Source: Sycobia sp. Sy_11
Taxonomy: Eukaryota > Arthropoda > Insecta > Hymenoptera > Epichrysomallidae
Length of the DNA stretch: 64,000 bases
Direction of reading: 5' to 3'
Assembly (NCBI GenBank): GCA_018907035.1
Contig: JACCIC010000019.1
Span: 1,276,001 to 1,340,000, forward strand
Shown: positions 25,831 to 38,866 of the stretch, piece after piece
How the letters are laid out: each line of letters starts with the position of its first letter
How positions within the stretch are numbered: the first letter of the stretch is position 1
The notes under the pieces: model-generated
Databases searched by the model: none
What the model saw: only the letters and a program-made list of their open reading frames with translations
What the model was told of the DNA's origin: nothing
Position numbers and translations under genes: made by a program

Positions 25831-28800
25831 GCAGTCACAACTTTAAAATTTCGTATTTTCCAGTTTCTTCATACCAACCAGAAACGCATGACACGATTGA
25901 GTCACGAATCCCCTAATCTTCTGCATACATCGATTTTACTCCGTTCCTCGCCTGCAAGGGCATCAATTCGAGCTGTGTGGATTTGAGGAACCCGTTTGAC
26001 TTCGTTTATAAATATGTTATTTACATTTGTTATGAACGCTACATAATTAAATTAATGTCGAACGATCATTCGCCTTAAATTTTGGTCAGTATGACGCTCA
26101 AAATTTCTACTTAATTTTCTTTTAATAAATTTGTAATTAGGGTTGATAGTATTACCAAAAAATGTGGAGGTGCAGCGATAAATATAACAAAAACATGGTG
26201 GTATAGTCTTTAATAAAGCAATACTGTTCGTGGATTAATTAAAAAAAATAATAATAACGGATAGCAACGTAGTTTCTCGATTTATGAGGGCTTAGGATAG
26301 TTCCCGGGGAACGAATTTGTTTAAATGTAAAATCTGATAATTTTTCAGGGTGACGTATCGGGCCATTTTCATGTTCGCGGTATTAGATTAAACCATATTA
26401 ATATCTTAAAACAAAAAATCATAGAAAGACTACTTTCTTTTCAATACTCGTTTTAAAGTGTACTTTAAGATGGAATTTGTGGTTTTTTGAAAAAGGTTGT
26501 TGACAATCCAGGTAAACGTGCAGACTATTTCGTTTTTTAAGAAAATCCGATTGGCCCGATGAAGATATAGCAATGTCACATTGTCTCGCCGCTATTGGAC
26601 AAAAAAGTAGCTCGACATTATGGAAATTCGCCGAGTTACAGGCATTTGAAAAATGGCAATTTTTTAACGAAAAAGTGTACCGCGGAGTTTAGATACGCAT
26701 TCCTTAAATCTTAAATCTCCTCGTTAATGCCAAATCTAAATCGCAACGCCTCGTTCGCAACAATATCCAGTCGCGCATTCATCCCCGCAATCCGGCATAC
26801 ACAGTCCCGTGCCGACCTTCGCGAGGCGCCCGTAGTCGATCGTAGCCGATTTTACGAGCGCGCACAGTCGCGCCGTTACGGGGCGCTCGTTAGGGCCCTC
26901 GACGATCGCATCATCGCGCACCGGTACATCCGCTCCTTTATTTCGCTCTGCCTTTAGAAGCCGCGGGGCGCGATCGATGCGCAAGGCAATCCCAATTAGG
27001 GAGGTTAAGGCCGCGCGCCGCTGGGGCTCTGGACGTGTATACATCTTCCCGCCGCCGGCCTCTTACGAAAGCGCCCTATTTATCCTCGTGATAATCCCAC
27101 TTGCCTTGAATTTTCGCGCGTATTCTCCTTCCTTCGGGGGCGGGGGGGGGGAGATTTTTCACGCAAGCATCGCGCGCCGAGGCTACGCGTGGGCTTTACT
27201 CTGTGGACACTTTGGGAAACGATACCGGGGGTGGGGGAGATTAACGGTGTTTCGCCCTCGCCGCTCATTCATGAAGTGACGGATTCTCAATTTAAACTCT
27301 GGCCGTCTAACAATTTACGATTCATACATAAATTAATAAACGTAAAGAGAGAAATCAGCTTTAACGTTTCTTTTTTCATTTTCTTTACGCGTGCTTTTCC
27401 TATATCCAAACTAAAAATTAATATCCAGATCAAAAAGTTCAGATTACGAGCTTTGATTCGAGAAGAATATTATATTTTCAATCGATTTTTGACGAAGATA
27501 TAGCGTTGAGGGGAATCCTCAAATTTACGACTAAGCTATAGTGATGTCATACTTTGTTTTGAAAGTAACACTGATCCCACTCCACGATCCATTTCTGACT
27601 TATAATCGATATAATAATAATAAATTAAACTAGAAACGCTTGGATTCTTTCACAAATTACAGAATTTTATTTTTAACGATTGTCTCGGCGTTCCGTCATT
27701 CGCAAAAAAAAAATGATAATGAAGAAATACATAAGATGATGACGTATATATTTAAAGAGTATACAAGGTAACAAGGTCGGAAAAGACGAAACGTTAGATG
27801 TAAATTAGTATATGACGTTGTACAATAACAAACATGAAAAATCAATGGTCACATTTAATGGGGTATAATTAAAATATAATTAAATCATTAAATCTTAAAC
27901 TTTATTTACAATTATTGCGAGATCTAGAATTTAGCGATTTCATTCGTTACATTTTTGTTCGGAATAATAACTTTTAAGATTTTTGTGATTTCTAAATTGT
28001 CCAGCCCCGTTAATTCGTTGATATTGTATAATAACATGTACTTTCCAAGATACAAATTATGATCATTCATGTCACAATGTTCAAAAATCCCAGTACTTTT
28101 TTTTTAAGTTTGATACACATCACATGCTCATTAATTCGTTTATTTATATAACATTCAGTTTGGCCGCATGTTTAACAAGAAATCCGATAAAATTCAACTT
28201 TTTTCTGTTTAATTAACATTAGCTTTTTGATTGCCAAGCAATGATATTAAATTATTTTTATTTATATCAATGCGTTTAATTACCAAAGATCTTAGATTAT
28301 TAGTAATTCTTTCATTTGTTAAAGGTAATAATTAATTTAATGATTGTGAATTCGGAACAACGTAAAAAGTTTTGGGAAGTAATTAAAATCCTTTTTTAAA
28401 AATTATTAAACTATTATCAATAATAGAATTATCATAATAATCATTGTTTTTCGCTAAGCTATTTATTATTTTACTTCATTATCATAACTATTTTTTAATA
28501 ACGATAAGGAGATTAATCTATGAATAAAATAATGGAAAGCAATAAATATAATATTACTAGTTTGATTTTAATTAAAATTGGTCAAAACAGCTATACGTAT
28601 TCTAAATATAGAAAATAGTAACTTGCTCTTCACTTATGCGCTTACTGTTTGCGTAGTCACTTATTTTAATTTAATATTATTTTATTAAAACACGTTTCAA
28701 CAAGTAGATATCGAGTACTTTATTAATTTGATTATAATTAATCTTTTAACATAATTGCTAAGACATAAGTCGACGCAACGTTTATATCTGTGGCTCGATT

Positions 28801-29149
28801 TGCAATTTACCGTAATTTAGTCTTGAATTGTTATTAATATTTTATGTATGACTGTATTTTATATATAAAATGTTGTGACTGCAGCCTAAACGAGCAAAAA
28901 AAAAAGAAACATAGAGAACGTTGCTCAATCGAATCCCAAACACAGTGGATCCGTATTCCCGAGGGGCAAGTGGCAAAATTCATATTTCGTCGATTCGCAC
29001 GAACTTTATGCCGAAATGGAAGTTTCGCCCCAAAATCCCATGATCCCTCCAAAGTGCTCCCCTAGCGAGGACGCGCAAATCACTTATCCTCGAGATTATA
29101 GGATGATCCGGAGAGTGAAAAAGACAGAGAGATGGAACGAGAGAGTGAG
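25828..29149. other. non-coding DNA with a CpG-rich island at about 26720-27280
   Basis: The island has open frames on both strands without recognisable motifs and a G-run at about 27142. From 27500 to 28900 the sequence is strongly AT-rich with nothing recognised. Confidence 0.45.
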
Positions 29150-29187
29150 AGAGCGAGAGAGAGAGAGAGAGAGACAGAGACAAACAG

Positions 29188-29220
<33 letters not shown>
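29150..29220. repeat. (GA)n microsatellite, imperfect
   Basis: GA units interrupted by CAGACAAACAGAC. Confidence 0.92.
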
Positions 29221-29226
<6 letters not shown>

Positions 29227-29461
29227 TCGCTCTCTTTATCCTTCTCCCCTCCCTTTCCCTCTCGCTTTCTTTCCGTCGTCCTCCGCCGATGCTGTAGAGC
29301 GCGTCCTCGGCCGACTATTATATACGCTCCGAAGACGTTAAGGTCCCCCGCATCTAATTTGCGGTTCCTCGCGCGTCAAGGCTACATTATAGGCCGACGC
29401 CGGGGCTTCGAGCCCGCGCTCGCTGGAGGCATCACGCGAGCCGATTATCACGTGTACACAC

Positions 29462-29462
<1 letters not shown>

Positions 29463-29509
<47 letters not shown>
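29463..29509. repeat. (TA)n microsatellite
   Basis: About 23 units. Confidence 0.95.
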
Positions 29510-29512
<3 letters not shown>

Positions 29513-29878
29513 CCTACGTATCCTTTTGCCACCGGCGCGGCGTCTCTTCGTCGCTTCTTTCACGCAGAAAATTCCTTCCTATATATCCTGTCAGGGACAC
29601 ACAAAAAGCCTTCGTTCACCTCTGGTCGAAGAAGAAAAAAAAATGACGAGCCGATGGGGAATGAAGAAATAGAGGGAGAGAGGTAGAGAGGGAGAAAGAG
29701 GAAAGAGAGGAGAGGAACGTTGCTGCGAGGATGAAGACTCGATTTTATATAATCTGCCTCACATTTCTGGAAGCTAGACGTCCTTCCACTTCTTTTTCTT
29801 CTTTCGTATACAGTGAATACGTCCCAGTCAAATAATGGCCCACCCGAAAGTTTCCATTCCCGTTCTTTTCCACTGTTT

Positions 29879-29882
<4 letters not shown>

Positions 29883-29940
<58 letters not shown>
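29883..29940. repeat. (TA)n microsatellite
   Basis: About 29 units, followed by a short GA-rich tail. Confidence 0.95.
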
Positions 29941-29943
<3 letters not shown>

Positions 29944-30265
29944 GGAGAGAGAGAAAGATAGATACATACATATATATACGTTCTATCTTCGCTTATAACT
30001 CTCTATCCCCTATCACCCATTCTCTTCTTCAACCTCGGCGACAGATTTTTAGCTTCTGGAGAGGAAAAAAATACCGCATATCTTACATTTTTATTGTACG
30101 CGCAGATGTGAATCATGATTGTTTAATGTTAATTCTTCTGTCTGTCGGTTTAAATTGATTTCCGCATCTTCTATATATAGGTACGTATAATATGAATAAT
30201 TTTCAGCATAAATTTATACACACACGTGTAACACATAATACACACACATATATACTCAAATTAAA

Positions 30266-30481
30266 GTAAATTTCGATATTTGTGGTTTATCAGGAACAAT
30301 AAGTTTGACGTTAAAAAATAATAAACAGAATAACTTAATAATTTTGACGTTTTGACGTTTTTCACTATGAAATATATACTATAGATATATATTAAGAATA
30401 ATTTTGTTTATTTCTTTTTTATTATTATTTTTTAACGTTAATCTTTTTGTTCCTGATAAATCAAAAATATTCAAATTTACC
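30266..30481. repeat. inverted repeat of about 65-75 bp arms (possible MITE)
   Basis: The left arm (about 30266-30335) contains GTAAATTT, GGTTTATCAGGAACAA and ACGTTAAAAAATAATAA. The right arm (about 30412-30481) is its reverse complement with scattered differences. The intervening 80 bp includes a repeated GACGTTTT. The size and arm structure resemble a miniature inverted-repeat element. No coding sequence is present, and the arms differ from those of copies A, B and C. Confidence 0.75.
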
Positions 30482-30564
30482 TGAATGTCAATATATATTT
30501 CGTATATTTTCGTATTTTACATTAAATACCGTGAATTTTTAGTTAGTGGTGGTTAGAGAGAAAT

Positions 30565-30568
<4 letters not shown>

Positions 30569-30632
<64 letters not shown>
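30569..30632. repeat. (GA)n microsatellite
   Basis: About 32 uninterrupted units. Confidence 0.97.
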
Positions 30633-30637
<5 letters not shown>

Positions 30638-32842
30638 TTACTACGCCTACAAAATATGGAGTCGACGCTGAACTCGGTTTATTATCCTCATCAAATTACA
30701 AAACGGCCCTTATAATTTATGCGCTCGTAATTTATTGACGAATGTAAAATGATTTTCGATAAAAAAATATAGTCTCTGTCGTTCCAAGGATAATACAGAA
30801 TACGTATGTCGAATTTCAGAACAATTGGTTCAGTAATTTTTTTGTTTAACTTGTACAAGCAAAAATAGGCTTGGTCTTTATAAATTAGTATGTATGCACA
30901 TGCATTCCCACTCTCATTCCAGATCAATAAAATCATTTTACCCTTTTATTTCGGGTAGGCAAGTCGCATCATTTTCTCACAGTAATTATTTCAATGTTCT
31001 TGTATCCACTGAAATAGTGTCTTTATAATGTTTAATTACGGCAAAAGTAACAGATACGTTTCCGTCCGTAACATCATATTTTCTTCTTTCTTTCTTTTTT
31101 TTTTTTTGATCATCAAACAGCCAAACTCGCTTGACTCAAACACATACATCTGTACTTATATAGGCACCATGACTGTGTATAAGCATTACAAATAGTTCTG
31201 TAATCATTGACACGCAAAAAATTTGTTCACTATATGTAAAATTAATCAATCTGACATCACTCATAAGAGGACATCGGCCTTTTTCTTTTACGCATCCACA
31301 TATATGTATGCGTGCGTATGCTTATATCCCGAATGCGCGTAGATCTGACATGAATATAATTTACGAAGGCGGCGACGCGACCTCGCCCCAGGGCTCAGCT
31401 GCGCGCGAGAAAAGGCCGCCGGGGATGGGATCCTCGAGACAAGGCGAGCAGAGTAATGTTCACGTTTGAATACACAAACAAGTAACTATATAGACGGAAA
31501 CAAGATTATTCTTGATTTAGATTATATATATAATGTCACGAATTTCTGAAAACGTGTTTATTAATACTATTTCAAATAATAATGAATTAGGCTCAAATAC
31601 GTGCTTCATTGTCGAAAGTTATGATTCAGAATTAATATAATTAAGTTGTATGCATTAACTTTTGTAAAATAATAATCTTTAGATAAATGTTATATAATGT
31701 GAAATTCAGGAGAAATAATTTTTTTTTAAAAGGTTTTCGTTGTATTAATAATTGCCATTTTGTACAAATCAAATATCATCAGCTCCAACTTAGCATGACT
31801 TTTATTTATTGCTATTTGTTCATTATTTTAAGTTATAATTTACTTTATAATTATTATTCGATCATAATTTAGAATTATATTAGAAATGCATCTTTTTGAA
31901 TAAAATTTTTTTCGATCGAACTTTTTACACTTTTCGAGGATGAGTATATAAATAATACAGCTGATCGTGTACGCGCGTTGTCGCTGCGCTCGAGCGGCAG
32001 TCGTCTACTTTCCGTGCACGTAGCGCAATGTACTATTATTTCGTACATTCTTCTCCGCGCCGCCCTAAAGCGGATTAGAGATTGACAAAATGTGTAAGAC
32101 TAGAGGGATTAGCGGCTCGACCGGCGGCTCGAGCGCATCTTTTATTGGCTTTTAAGTCGAGAGCGGAATGAGCGGACTTAGCGATCAGGCGTGGAGTAAT
32201 GAACATCGTCCAAGCTTACTCGTCAGATTCAGAACGTTGCATCAAAAATTTTTGAACGTCAATAGGATTTGCTATTCCTAGCAATAATTTAATTAGACAT
32301 GAAGAAGTCCGATAAATAAATTTGAATAAAATTTGTGTCTTTGAATTAGGGCAGTTTTAGGCAGTTATTAAAGATCAGAAATTACATTTACAAATTTCCA
32401 CCATATTTACTATGCATTTTTATTATTTACGAATAGAGGCTTTTATCTTTTCTTTATCTTAATTTGCATATCTTGAAATCTAAATTTTGATGCGAACCGG
32501 GCATACGTTTAATTTTTAAAAATAAGCAGTGTGTATATAAACTTATTTTAAAAATTTTAAGAGACACGAAAAGTATTTGCAAAAATTCTGCAATGCCCCA
32601 AAACAGTGCATAGACGATTGATAGATTTTTCTATGAAAATCCCAATCTAATTTTAACATAAAGAGAGCCGAAAACAAAATTCGATGAAAAAAAAAAGCAC
32701 CGATGCAATAAAAATACAAACGAGCATCGCAGACGAAAAAGCCCCGAGTCATTTGACGAACGGAAGCTGATTCTCGCTGCATCGCCCGAGGCGGGCACGA
32801 AGTGGTTCGCGAGCGCTCTGTTCGTATGCACTTGCTGCGCAT

Positions 32843-32844
<2 letters not shown>
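30633..32844. other. non-coding DNA
   Basis: Small CpG-rich patches at 31310-31450 and 31960-32220 in AT-rich DNA. No gene recognised. Confidence 0.5.

Positions 32845-32877
<33 letters not shown>
32845..32877. repeat. (GA)n microsatellite
   Basis: Sixteen units at the start of a CpG-rich island (32740-33250). Confidence 0.95.
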
Positions 32878-32881
<4 letters not shown>

Positions 32882-33307
32882 GAGTGAGAAAGAGCGATGA
32901 GTCAAGTTCAGGGTCGCCTGGCGTCGACGTCGGTCGCGACCGCATCGCGCGCGTCGCCCGCCCGCCCGCGCTTGTGTACGAGCGCCGCGATCGCCGGCCG
33001 AGGCGTGCAACAATGCAGACATATACATACGCGCGCATACGGACATAAGACTAAATATATACACCCACGCGGGTCGAAAGCCAGCAGACGCGCGTCCGTG
33101 CGCGTGCACGGTAGCAGCAGGCGGCGGAGCCGATCGTTTTCTGCGAAAAAAGTAAGAGGCGCTCGCGCGTAATTTGGATTGTTAGGCGCGCGAGCGATCC
33201 GCCGACATGGGGAAATATTTGGCTCTTATCGGCGCGAACGCCGAGGTCGCGCCATTATCGTTGCCGATATACGATTCCTGGGATTCGAATATATGAATGT
33301 GTCTATG

Positions 33308-33310
<3 letters not shown>

Positions 33311-33359
<49 letters not shown>
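33311..33359. repeat. (AT)n microsatellite
   Basis: About 24 units. Confidence 0.95.
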
Positions 33360-33362
<3 letters not shown>

Positions 33363-34952
33363 TCGGATTGTTGGATGTGAATCAAGCGCTTCGCTTCTTT
33401 CTGTCGACCTCTATACTAACGTTTCACAAATAATTGCCCTTAATATCGTTGACTTTGATATCCTGCGGATTAAGTATTACATGGTAGCCGCATCGGATTG
33501 GGACGGCGAAGGAGGCGGAGGAAGGGAGAAGATGTTGCGAACCTTACACCCGAGATTCCCTGATAGCAACTTGGAATTCATCCGATGACTATATACGTAT
33601 AAAGTTTCGAGATGGCTTTTGATAAGTGTAGGAACGTGGACCTTAATTTGTATGTATGCAGGCTCAAAATTGCGCGGACGTTCGGTGTCCAACGACATCG
33701 TGTATACGCGATGTGCATGATCGACCTGTAATTATTCGATGAATTGTACGATCGCCCAAGAAGAGCGCGCGAAAGAAAAAATAAAAGCGACGCGAAGAGC
33801 GATAAAATCTCTCTATGACACTTGCAAGTATGGCTTTATAGTTCACTTGTGTATTGTTGCTCTGACGTTAATAAATAGTTCTAATTAACCTCTTGAATTT
33901 CAAAATTAATGGATTTAATCTCAAAATGCGAATAAGAAAATATTTCTAACAATATACATACGATATTGGAATGATTTTTTTGTAATTGTATATGAAATTA
34001 TTGAACATTAATTACTGAATATAATTACATTATTATATGTAGTATGGAATAGCTAGAGATTTCTTACTATTAAATATTATTTCAAAGCATTATATCGCTG
34101 TTTACATTAAATAACATTATTATGCTTGAAAGTAATTTTTTTTAACCTTGTCTCTAATATTTCCTGTCCAATTGTGTAGATTTCGTATTTTCTTGATCAA
34201 AAAGTATTCTACTTAAAAAAATATGTTTTTATCATAAATAATAGATTACTCGAGATAATTATAGGAAGCAGCTTGTAATATAATCTTTAGCAATAAAGCA
34301 ACCTGAGAAAAATATACAAACAATCTGATTCATATTTAAGATATTTATTAAATAAATTTTGAAGCTTAAACTGTGACTGGAAAAACTGCAAAACCAATAA
34401 ACCGGTTTACTCTAGATTATTTTAAAATTTACAGGAAAATCATCTACAGCATCTTTACTTGACCGTACTTGTCATTCCGCACAACGATCGTGCATAAATT
34501 GCATGTTTTTAACTTAAAAACGGTATACTATAGCACAATTATACCAATGACAGATTGCAAAAAAAAAAAAAACAAAAAAAAAAAACAAGTAGCCGACGCT
34601 ACGGCGAACGAACAATATTCCAATTTGTCCGTTGCTCGATGTGCCTCTCTTCCCCGCCAGGTACGTATAAAATTTATAATGCCGCAGTCACGCTGACGTC
34701 GGATGAACGCGCGCGACCTTTAAAAAAAAAATTCAAGGTCGCCGACAAACGCGCACGCGCTCCTCGCCACAAGTTCGCGATTATCGCTGTATGCACCGGG
34801 CTCCGTGTACGTATGCGCACGCGTCCGTACATGCTTTAACGTATAGAGCAACAAGTCGGCGCCGCTCGCATTGGCCGGCATATCGATGGTATAATGCACG
34901 CCGCCGATCAATGTCAGCCCCGCGCGATTGTTCCGTTCGGGGCATCGACAGT

Positions 34953-34956
<4 letters not shown>
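33360..34956. other. non-coding DNA
   Basis: AT-rich with an A-run at 34559-34586. A CpG-rich island begins at about 34600. No gene recognised. Confidence 0.5.

Positions 34957-34996
<40 letters not shown>
34957..34996. repeat. (GA)n microsatellite
   Basis: Twenty units within a CpG-rich island (34600-35340). Confidence 0.95.
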
Positions 34997-34997
<1 letters not shown>

Positions 34998-37694
34998 GCG
35001 CGGGACAATGGATAACAGACGGGCCAAAAGCGCTTTCGTCGCGAATTAAATCGCACGTGCTGGCAGAGCGGATAAACGTGCGTACACATACACGCATGCG
35101 TACATACATATCATACGTCTCCTATAGACATATAAATTACATCCAAACGCAGCAGCTCGGAGCGGCGCGCTTGCGCGTCACGTGCATGTACCGGAGCCGC
35201 ATACACGTGAGTTAACAGTCGACTGTTCGCAATCAATTTTCAGGGCAATACCAATATAGTGGTGGATATCCCGACTCTGAAGGTCGCTCCCTTACGAAGG
35301 CCCCTATCTTATGGCGTACCGGAATGCGTAAAACAGTGTCGATCCGATCAATGATTAAACTTACAATGTTATATACACCGGTATAATTAGCTGTTCAGCG
35401 AATTTACAAAGATGGGCGAGAATTAAGGAACTATGCCCATATTATGCATCGAGTTACGTCATGATTTAGTTATTTCATTCTGGCTAGACTGAAATAAAGA
35501 TATTGTTATAATCTAAAAAGAACTTTAGAATTTTATTTAATAAGACTTTTCTGCGCCAAATAGGATATCAACGTAGTATATAGAAAATTAGTAGTATCGG
35601 TGATTTTTCTTCTCTGTTAAATAACGATAGAAATACTGCAATTATAAATAAAATTTATTCAGTATTGTTAATGTCAGAATATTAACGTAACTTTTTAATT
35701 CGATCATCTGAGTAGAAACAGAAACCAGAGTAAACGATCTCTGAAGATTACTAAATATAGGAAGAGAGTTTAATCACAAGAATGCTGCATAACGCGTTAA
35801 AAGTTTTATGCTATGATGGTTGCTAATTACAACACATGCTACCGAACGAATTCAATCTATTATATTTCTGAGCTATACAATTATATTTTTTTTCCTTGAA
35901 GCCTAGCATAAATATATCAATACAACAAATTATTAGTGAAATTGTATAGAATGGAATAAACGAGCCTTTCTATCAGTTATAATTGCAGAATAATTAGCTA
36001 TTACAGCTTTGAATGAATTTTGTATTAATTTTATTAACTAGTAAATTTATTTAATTCAGAGTATTTCTTCTGCACGAATGGTGTGACATATTTTCTTTCA
36101 ATATCAATAATACGCGATTATCTATTACAAGAATAAACTTTGCTAATAAGTGCATAAGACTTACCGTGGCATTTACCGTTATTACGAGTAAAAAGTTTTT
36201 CTGAAATTGCTCCAAAAATCCTATTTTATATACGTAATGTGAGCTACTATCGAATAAATGTTTAAAGTATATCTCTGATAAACGATGTTTTTTAGTCAAA
36301 TTTGGCTCTACTATGTTCATAGTTTTTCCTAATTTTATATTTATTACCATGTCTTTCCATAGTTGATAAGAGTTTATATAATAAATGTTATTTTCGAGAA
36401 AATCGAGAACTAAAGAATATCCTGGAGACTAAATCTATCTTTGATCTTTACATGACGGGATCTTTTATTCATAATGTCTTAATAAGACATAATGTCTTCG
36501 TGAGTCCGGAATCAAGATTATTAAAAATACTAATAACCTACGGATTAAAAAGAATATATTTTACGTTTGCTTAGTATAGCGATTACAATACAACAACTTG
36601 CTTCCACGTTGAGCTCAAACCAGTCGTATGTAGTGAACATATTACTTTATGCAGTTTAATGTCTTAGACCTACCACAGTCATCTCTACATCAACATTAAC
36701 GAATTAGATGGTCTCGAGCAAAGGGTAGAGTATTTGTTCTTGCGTTATTAGAATTTCTATAATCTATACCAATGAAGGATTTCCAGTCTTCTTGAACCCA
36801 CATCTGATTGACGTTTGTATATCGAGATTGTCCGAAACCTTTTCCATGATGGATTTATAGAACAATTAAGTACAGAAAATATCAATTGGCTTCGACAATG
36901 CTAAATCAGCATTCGCATAAACGTTACCAGCTTTGGTTTCCTAATCTCTTTTACTAAACAGTTTTTCGCATACAATTAGATCAATAGAATGTATATAGGC
37001 TGTTACTGTATCTTCTATAACTAAGGGGATGGGACATTGTATCGAAAGAGTAGAATTTCTAGCTCACCACTTCAAAACCATGACAGTAAGTATTATAAGA
37101 ATCCATTGAGAAACTGTGTCTTAGTGTCGTTAGATACAATGTCTGTCATAATACCAACTCATTCTATTTATTGTCTATCTATAGTTTTTAAGAAACCAAA
37201 TGGCGCATTGCCAAAAAGCAAAACCAACTGGAATGGGTTCTCATGATCAGTAGTCTCTGCTGAGATTTGGGCAGAGCTTTTGGCCTGAAACAGACTTTCT
37301 ATTCTTTCCTCACTAGCATAAGCTTCTTTTCCTTAGACCACCGATTTTTGCGCAGAACCCTGACAAAGTGAGGACGATCACGGTTTGTATATTAAATTTC
37401 AAATATTTTTAAGGCTTGCAGCTACATTTTATCAATAACAGTTTCTACTATTGTACCAGACTGCTTTCTTTTAAACCAACAACTTTACAATAAAATTATA
37501 TACAGTATAGAAATATTGATTTTTTTACTTACGATATCAGCTATTTTTTTTCAAAATTTTTGAGCGAATAAGTTGATCTTTCTTTGTAAATATTGCTCAG
37601 AATAATAGGAATAGTTTAAATGTCTATACAGAATATGTTTGAAACAAAACTTAATGCTTGTAGTGATAGACGTTGACAAATAAAGCGCTTTACA
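34997..37694. other. non-coding DNA
   Basis: CpG-rich to about 35340, then AT-rich. The stretch 36700-37320 has near-even composition and may be an old transposon, but no domain could be recognised on either strand. Confidence 0.45.
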
Positions 37695-38866
37695 TACTAC
37701 TCTGTACAAATCTGATTAAGACTTTATTTATAACTTTTGAAATCTTTTTTTGTTTTTCTAAATCAAATCACCCCCCCTCAAAAGAATCCCCCCCCCCGAT
37801 GCAATGCAACGATGCCAATGCTTTTTCCAATTTGCAAAACATTTTTTATACTCGTATTCCAGAATGGCCATTAGTTCCTTCTTCGATTGGTCTTTTATTT
37901 CTTCAATCGAATCAAATCCGTGTCTCCGAAGTGGTCTTTTGAGTTTAGCTGAACAGCCAGAAGTTACACGGTGCTAAATCAGGCGAGTACGGTGGTTGCG
38001 GAACGATATTGGTTGAATTTTTGGGGAAATGTTTAAGTAAAATCAATACAGTGTGAGCTGGTGCATTATCGCGATGAAAAAACCAAGAATTAACTTTCCA
38101 TAAATCTGTCCTTTCCAGACAAATAGTTTCGATTAGCAACGATAATCGAAGAAAACAGTGAACAAAACCTTGATTTTTGAGCGACACTGCCGTGATTTTT
38201 TCGGTCTCCGTTCTCCTTCAGTCTCATCTCCAGTTATTATAATTTCTATCTTGTCCTGATAGTCCGAAAGCATTGTTTCACAGACCTCCATCCCATACCG
38301 TTTTTCCAAAAAATTCAGTGTTTTTGGCACCAATCGAGATTTCACCCTTTTTAGGCACAAAACGTCTTTGAAAATGGCGTTGACTGACCCATTTGAAATT
38401 CTAACAATATTAGCAAGAGTTTTAGTAGTGAATATATGATTTTGCAGAATCAATTCTTTGATTTTGTCGACGTGTAGCACGTCAGTGGATGTTCTTGGTC
38501 GTCTTTGATGTGGTTTGTCTTTAACGCGCTCTCGACTTTCTTTGAACAATTTTGTGCCAATCAAAAGCTCTTGACATTGATTTCTCAGCAAAGGCCTTCT
38601 GTAATATTCTGATATTTCATTTCGCGCACAAAATTTAATGCTATTTCTTTGTTGAACAATTTCAGGCATTATAAAAACCGAAGAGACAACTTTTCTTTGT
38701 TCACAAAACACAAGCGAAAGTATATGACGAATAAAGATAATTACGTGAAATTTGGTACAGATAACTCTTACAGTACTACAAACTTAAAAATAAAAACATT
38801 TGTCCGAATCGATAAACCTGGGAAATTTGAATTGAAAAGCCTTTCTCATATTTGTACAGAGTAGTA
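37695..38866 (-). mobile_element. mariner transposon, decayed, with both ends and flanking TA
   Basis: A 17-bp perfect inverted repeat marks the ends: TACTACTCTGTACAAAT at 37695-37711 and its complement at 38850-38866. Similarity between the ends continues weakly further in. The outermost TA on each side fits the TA target duplication of Tc1/mariner elements, leaving an element of about 1168 bp (37697-38864), within the usual mariner size. The interior encodes a broken mariner transposase on the minus strand. A partial echo of the right end, TTTGTACACAGTAGTA, lies just outside at about 38871. Confidence 0.9.
37770..38669 (-). pseudogene. mariner transposase pseudogene (D,D34D type)
   Basis: The transposase family cuts and pastes its own element at TA sites. 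The N-terminal part, from a Met at 38669, has the mariner 'QQRNSIKFC' opening, the helix-turn-helix segment 'NGSVNAIF' and 'RLVPKTLNFLEKR'. It runs to the first catalytic Asp in 'ITGDET' (about 38220-38231). Next comes a deletion of the usual segment after GDET, then 'RPKKSRQCRSKIKVL'. A frameshift near 38133-38187 moves the rest to another frame: 'WFFHRDNAPAHT' holds the second Asp, and 34 residues later 'YSPDLAPCNFWLF' has Asn where the third catalytic Asp should be. A stop follows, and the C-terminal tail is recognisable to about 37775 in further frames. C-runs at 37774-37797 interrupt the tail. It cannot be functional. Confidence 0.92.

Noticed and set aside
32543..33109. 188-codon minus-strand open frame.
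   Set aside because: It spans a (GA)n tract translated as Ser-Leu repeats and CpG-rich sequence; no domain or conserved motif is visible and overlapping frames exist on both strands.
36051..36350. 99-codon minus-strand frame with a hydrophobic stretch, considered as an odorant receptor fragment.
   Set aside because: No receptor signature could be matched, and isolated hydrophobic segments are expected in AT-rich DNA.
36700..37320. Possible old LTR retrotransposon (Copia-like phrase on the minus strand).
   Set aside because: Only a short, weak resemblance; no ordered set of pol motifs in any frame.
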